From Frankiales bacterium (GTDB lineage: Bacteria > Actinomycetota > Actinomycetes > Mycobacteriales > SCTD01): 8,165 nucleotides of DNA. Location of the stretch: contig JAOPVD010000037.1 in NCBI GenBank assembly GCA_025966295.1, positions 1 through 8,165 on the forward strand, read 5' to 3'. Of the stretch, positions 6,242 through 8,165 are shown one piece after another (within the stretch, counting starts at the first letter, position 1; each line of letters begins with the position of its first letter). The notes under the pieces are model-generated. The model had not been told where the DNA came from and made no database searches. It worked only from the letters and a program-made list of their open reading frames with translations. The position numbers and the translations under genes were made by a program.

Positions 6242-6271
6242 CGGCCGCCCGCCCCGAGGGGCGAGCGGCCG
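6242..6271. terminator. Strong hairpin between convergent genes, probable bidirectional terminator
   Basis: The arms are CGGCCGCCCGCCCC (6242-6255) and GGGGCGAGCGGCCG (6258-6271), complementary except for one C-A mismatch, with GA at the tip. The hairpin starts eight bases after the ABC ATPase stop and ends 20 bases before the stop of the opposing DUF7455 gene. There is no long T-run on either side, as is common for actinobacterial terminators. Being nearly symmetric, it can serve both transcripts. Confidence 0.75.
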
Positions 6272-6291
6272 GTTGCCAGGCGTGCTGGGGG

Positions 6292-6519
6292 TTAGGGCTC
6301 GACGACCGCGGTGGGGTTCAGGGTGGCCGTCTCGTCCACCCACTCCAGCGCCGAGGTCTTGAGCTTGTCCTCATAGGCCTTGGCGTGGTGGGCGCAGAAC
6401 AGAAGGTCACCGGAGGTCAGGACCACGCGTACGCGGGCCTGCGCACCGCAGCGGTCGCAGCGGTCGGCATGGGTCAGGGTGGTGGGGGCGGTGGGGGTCA
6501 CAGTGCCGGTCACGCTCAT
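6292..6519 (-). CDS. DUF7455-type small zinc-ribbon-like protein, 75 aa
   Basis: This short soluble protein has a disordered Thr/Pro N-terminus and a core with CDRC (C21, C24) and CAHH (C42, H44, H45), separated by a predicted beta segment (RVRVVLTSGDLLF). That is a probable zinc-binding knuckle. The pattern ADRCDRCGAQA...LLFCAHHAKAYE matches the actinobacterial family I know as DUF7455, which has no established function. In some relatives it lies near primary sigma-factor genes; none is present here. The ATG start at 6519 is the first conventional one in front of the conserved core; GTG at codon 3 is an alternative. Its gene converges on the ABC ATPase gene across the hairpin and diverges from the CoA transferase gene. 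Confidence 0.88.
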   Translation of the reverse strand: MSVTGTVTPTAPTTLTHADRCDRCGAQARVRVVLTSGDLLFCAHHAKAYEDKLKTSALEWVDETATLNPTAVVEP

Positions 6520-6522
6520 CAC

Positions 6523-6549
6523 AACACCACACTTCCGCCCTTCGTTCCC
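6523..6549 (-). promoter_or_regulatory. Possible ECF-sigma (SigR/SigH-like) promoter of the DUF7455 gene
   Basis: Read on the minus strand, GGGAAC (6549-6544) is followed after exactly 18 bases by GTT (6525-6523). This resembles the actinobacterial SigR/SigH consensus GGGAAY-N18-GTT. The GTT ends only three bases before the ATG at 6519, which is close for a transcription start upstream of that ATG. Initiation at the third codon, GTG 6513, as a leaderless message would fit the spacing better. A chance match is quite possible. Confidence 0.25.
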
Positions 6550-6570
6550 ACTCGGGGCAGGATGTGCGGC

Positions 6571-7704
6571 GTGTCGAAACACCGAGTTCACGGGCCGCTG
6601 GACGGACTTCTGGTCGTGGACTTCTCCCGGGTGCTGGCCGGGCCGTTCGCGACGATGATGCTCGCGGACCTCGGCGCCCGCGTGGTGAAGGTGGAGAAAC
6701 CGGACACCGGGGACGACTCGCGCAGCTACGGGCCGTTCCTGTCCGACCGGTCGCTGTACTTCGCCCGGGTGAACCGCGGCAAGGAGTCGGTGGCGCTGGA
6801 CCTGCGGGTCGACGCGGACCTCGCGCTGGCGCGGTCCTTGATCACCGCGGCGGACGTCCTCGTCGAGAACTTCCGGCCGGGCGTGATGGACCGGCTGGGT
6901 CTGGGCCCGGACGCCATGCTGGAGGTCAACCCGCGCCTGGTCTACTGCTCGGTCTCCGGCTTCGGGCACACCGGGCCGTGGTCGCAGCGGCCGGCCTACG
7001 ACGCCGTCGTGCAGGGGATGAGCGGGATCATGGCGATCACCGGCGCTGCGGACGGGCCGCCGGTGAAGCCGGGCTCGCCGGTGGCCGACCTGTCCGCCGG
7101 CCTCTACGCCTTCGGCGGCATCTGCGCCGCCCTCCGGGGCGGCGGCGGGACGCACCTGGACATCGCGATGTACGACGCCACCGTCTCGCTGCTCGAGGGG
7201 GCGGCGCTGGCCTGGCTGGCCACCGGCATCGAGCCGGGCCGGATCGGCAACGCGCACTTCGCCATCGCGCCGTTCGACACCTTCAGCTGCGCCGACCACG
7301 ACATCACGATCTGCGCGGCCAACGACCTGCTGTTCGGCGCGCTGTGCTCCGCGCTCGGGCTGCCCGGGCTGCTCACCGACCCCCGGTTCGCCACCAACGC
7401 GCGCCGGCACGCCGACCGGGAGGTCCTGAAGGCCGAGCTGGAGGGGGTGCTCCGCGGCGGCTCCGCGGATCACTGGCTGGCGGTGCTGGAAGCCGCCGGG
7501 GTGCCGTGCGGCCCGATCAGCGACATCGCCGAGGCGATGGCCTCGGAGCAGTCGAAGGCCCGCCAGATGGTCGTCGACGCCGGCGGGCTGCCGGTCCCCG
7601 GCCAGCCGCTGAAGCTGTCGGCCTGGCCGGACCCGGGCGTCCGGCCGGCGGCGCCGGCCCTCGACGAGCACGGCCCGGCGATCCGGGCCGAGTTCGCCGG
7701 CTGA
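6571..7704 (+). CDS. CaiB/BaiF (family III) CoA transferase, 377 aa
   Basis: Family III CoA transferases move CoA from an acyl-CoA to a carboxylate through an aspartyl-CoA intermediate in the cytosol. Seen here are the N-terminal LLVVDFSRVLAGP (13-25), LGARVVKVEKP (34-44), NRGKESVALDL (68-78), ENFRPGVMDRLG (99-110), FGHTGPW (131-137), YDAVVQGMSG (143-152), and the nucleophile region HLDIAMYDATVS. In the last, Asp202 corresponds to Asp169 of formyl-CoA transferase. Length is slightly under the usual 380-400. The donor and acceptor cannot be told from sequence; no decarboxylase or dehydratase partner is adjacent. The GTG at 6571 is preferred because AGGA (6559-6562) lies eight bases upstream; ATG 6562 would add three residues (MCG) but has no well-spaced ribosome binding site. 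It diverges from the DUF7455 gene and converges with the reductase gene, whose stop is three bases away. Confidence 0.94.
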   Translation: MSKHRVHGPLDGLLVVDFSRVLAGPFATMMLADLGARVVKVEKPDTGDDSRSYGPFLSDRSLYFARVNRGKESVALDLRVDADLALARSLITAADVLVENFRPGVMDRLGLGPDAMLEVNPRLVYCSVSGFGHTGPWSQRPAYDAVVQGMSGIMAITGAADGPPVKPGSPVADLSAGLYAFGGICAALRGGGGTHLDIAMYDATVSLLEGAALAWLATGIEPGRIGNAHFAIAPFDTFSCADHDITICAANDLLFGALCSALGLPGLLTDPRFATNARRHADREVLKAELEGVLRGGSADHWLAVLEAAGVPCGPISDIAEAMASEQSKARQMVVDAGGLPVPGQPLKLSAWPDPGVRPAAPALDEHGPAIRAEFAG

Positions 7705-7707
7705 GCC

Positions 7708-8165
7708 TCAGCCCCCGACCGCCGCCACCAACCAGCGGACTCGGCGGCGCTCCAGCTGCGCGGCCATCGTCGTCCGGCCGCTGACCAGCTCGACGAACAG
7801 CGGCCACACCGGCGGCAGGGCCCGCAGCACCGCGTGCACCGCGCCCGGGTGCCGGGTGAAGGCCGCCAGCGCCCGCCTGCCGGCCGCGACCTCCGCCCCC
7901 AGCTCGGCCTCGACCGCCTGCTCGTACGACGCCAGCCGGCCGGCCGCGGCGAGGCCCGCCAGGCGACCGGAGCGCAGCGCGAAGGAGATGCCCTCGCGGG
8001 TCCACGGCTCGAGCAGACCGGCGGCGTCGCCGGCCACCAGCACCTGGCCGCGGCGCAGCGGCGAGCCTGGGACCCGCACCTTGGTCTGGTGCCCGCCGTC
8101 GTGCACCGCCGTAGCCAGGTCGAGGCCGAGGGAGGCGACGAACGAGCGGTAGTAGGCGCTCAGCT
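7708..8165 (-). CDS. Geranylgeranyl-reductase-family FAD-dependent oxidoreductase, C-terminal part
   Basis: Only the last 151 residues are in the window; the reading frame is open to the right edge, so the gene is cut there and not shown to be broken. Residues 41-69 of the visible part contain VLVAGDAAGLLEPWTREGIS, the second FAD-contacting motif (GDAAG) and the following helix. These are typical of the geranylgeranyl reductase family, which saturates isoprenoid double bonds in menaquinone, archaeal-type lipids or chlorophyll precursors. The N-terminal GxGxxG dinucleotide-binding motif is out of view. In actinobacteria a frequent role is menaquinone side-chain reduction (MenJ type), which would link it to respiration, but the substrate is inferred. 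A shorter reading from GTG 8106 would start just before the FAD motif and is not plausible as a start. The stop lies three bases from the CoA transferase stop. Confidence 0.88.
   Translation of the reverse strand, partial: LSAYYRSFVASLGLDLATAVHDGGHQTKVRVPGSPLRRGQVLVAGDAAGLLEPWTREGISFALRSGRLAGLAAAGRLASYEQAVEAELGAEVAAGRRALAAFTRHPGAVHAVLRALPPVWPLFVELVSGRTTMAAQLERRRVRWLVAAVGG

Noticed and set aside
6385..6570. An earlier start for the CoA transferase at 6385
   Set aside because: The extra 62 residues overlap the DUF7455 gene in antisense and lack family similarity; the CaiB N-terminus begins close to 6571.
6520..7671. Long upstream extension of the DUF7455 frame on the minus strand
   Set aside because: The extension is antisense to the CoA transferase and has shadow composition; the family starts just before the CDRC motif.
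1..8165. Search for mobile elements, CRISPR repeats, tRNA or rRNA genes, att sites, toxin-antitoxin or defence genes
   Set aside because: No direct-repeat array, transposase or integrase motif, tRNA-like cloverleaf or known defence domain was seen by eye. Codon use is uniform across all genes, giving no sign of recent transfer.

Overview
The window is one strand of a very GC-rich chromosome (roughly 70 % or more G+C by eye, with almost every codon ending in G or C). GTG starts are common, there is a DUF7455-type small zinc-ribbon protein, and a geranylgeranyl-reductase-family flavoprotein is present. Together these point to an actinobacterium. A member of the Geodermatophilaceae (Blastococcus, Geodermatophilus, Modestobacter) would fit, but that is inference from style, not a database match. 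I see no mobile element, CRISPR array, tRNA, rRNA or prophage gene. The window reads as ordinary core or housekeeping chromosome, not an accessory island.

Layout. (1) Bases 66-2628, plus strand, look like an operon of three genes: an NAD(P)-dependent aldehyde dehydrogenase, an AlkB-type 2-oxoglutarate/Fe(II) dioxygenase that apparently starts at a rare CTG codon one base after the dehydrogenase stop, and a stand-alone cyclic-nucleotide-binding-domain protein. (2) Bases 2585-5411, minus strand, carry in transcription order a dienoyl-CoA-isomerase-like crotonase, ctaD (cytochrome c oxidase subunit I) and an 86-residue two-helix membrane protein. The last two overlap as ATGA. The end of this group overlaps the end of the first group tail to tail by 44 bases. 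(3) An orphan ABC ATPase (5449-6234, plus) diverges from the crotonase and ends at a strong 14-bp-arm hairpin. The same hairpin also serves the convergent DUF7455 gene (6292-6519, minus). (4) A CaiB/BaiF-type CoA transferase (about 6571-7704, plus) diverges from the DUF7455 gene. It meets head-on, with three bases between stops, the 3' part of a geranylgeranyl-reductase-family gene that runs off the right edge (7708-8165, minus).

How they fit together. ctaD is the catalytic core of the aerobic terminal oxidase. The reductase at the right edge may act on menaquinone or other isoprenoids, which would also serve respiration. The crotonase and the CoA transferase both act on acyl-CoA thioesters, so an acyl-CoA and respiration theme is visible. 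The genes are not obviously one pathway. AlkB is a repair enzyme for alkylated nucleic acid. The CNB protein has a ligand-binding fold but no output domain.

The observations most worth following are the CTG start of alkB, the unrecognised membrane protein coupled to CtaD, a pair of mutually exclusive hairpins at the ctaD ribosome binding site, and the exact conservation of the ECH1 acidic triad in the crotonase. I found no convincing undescribed multi-gene system here.
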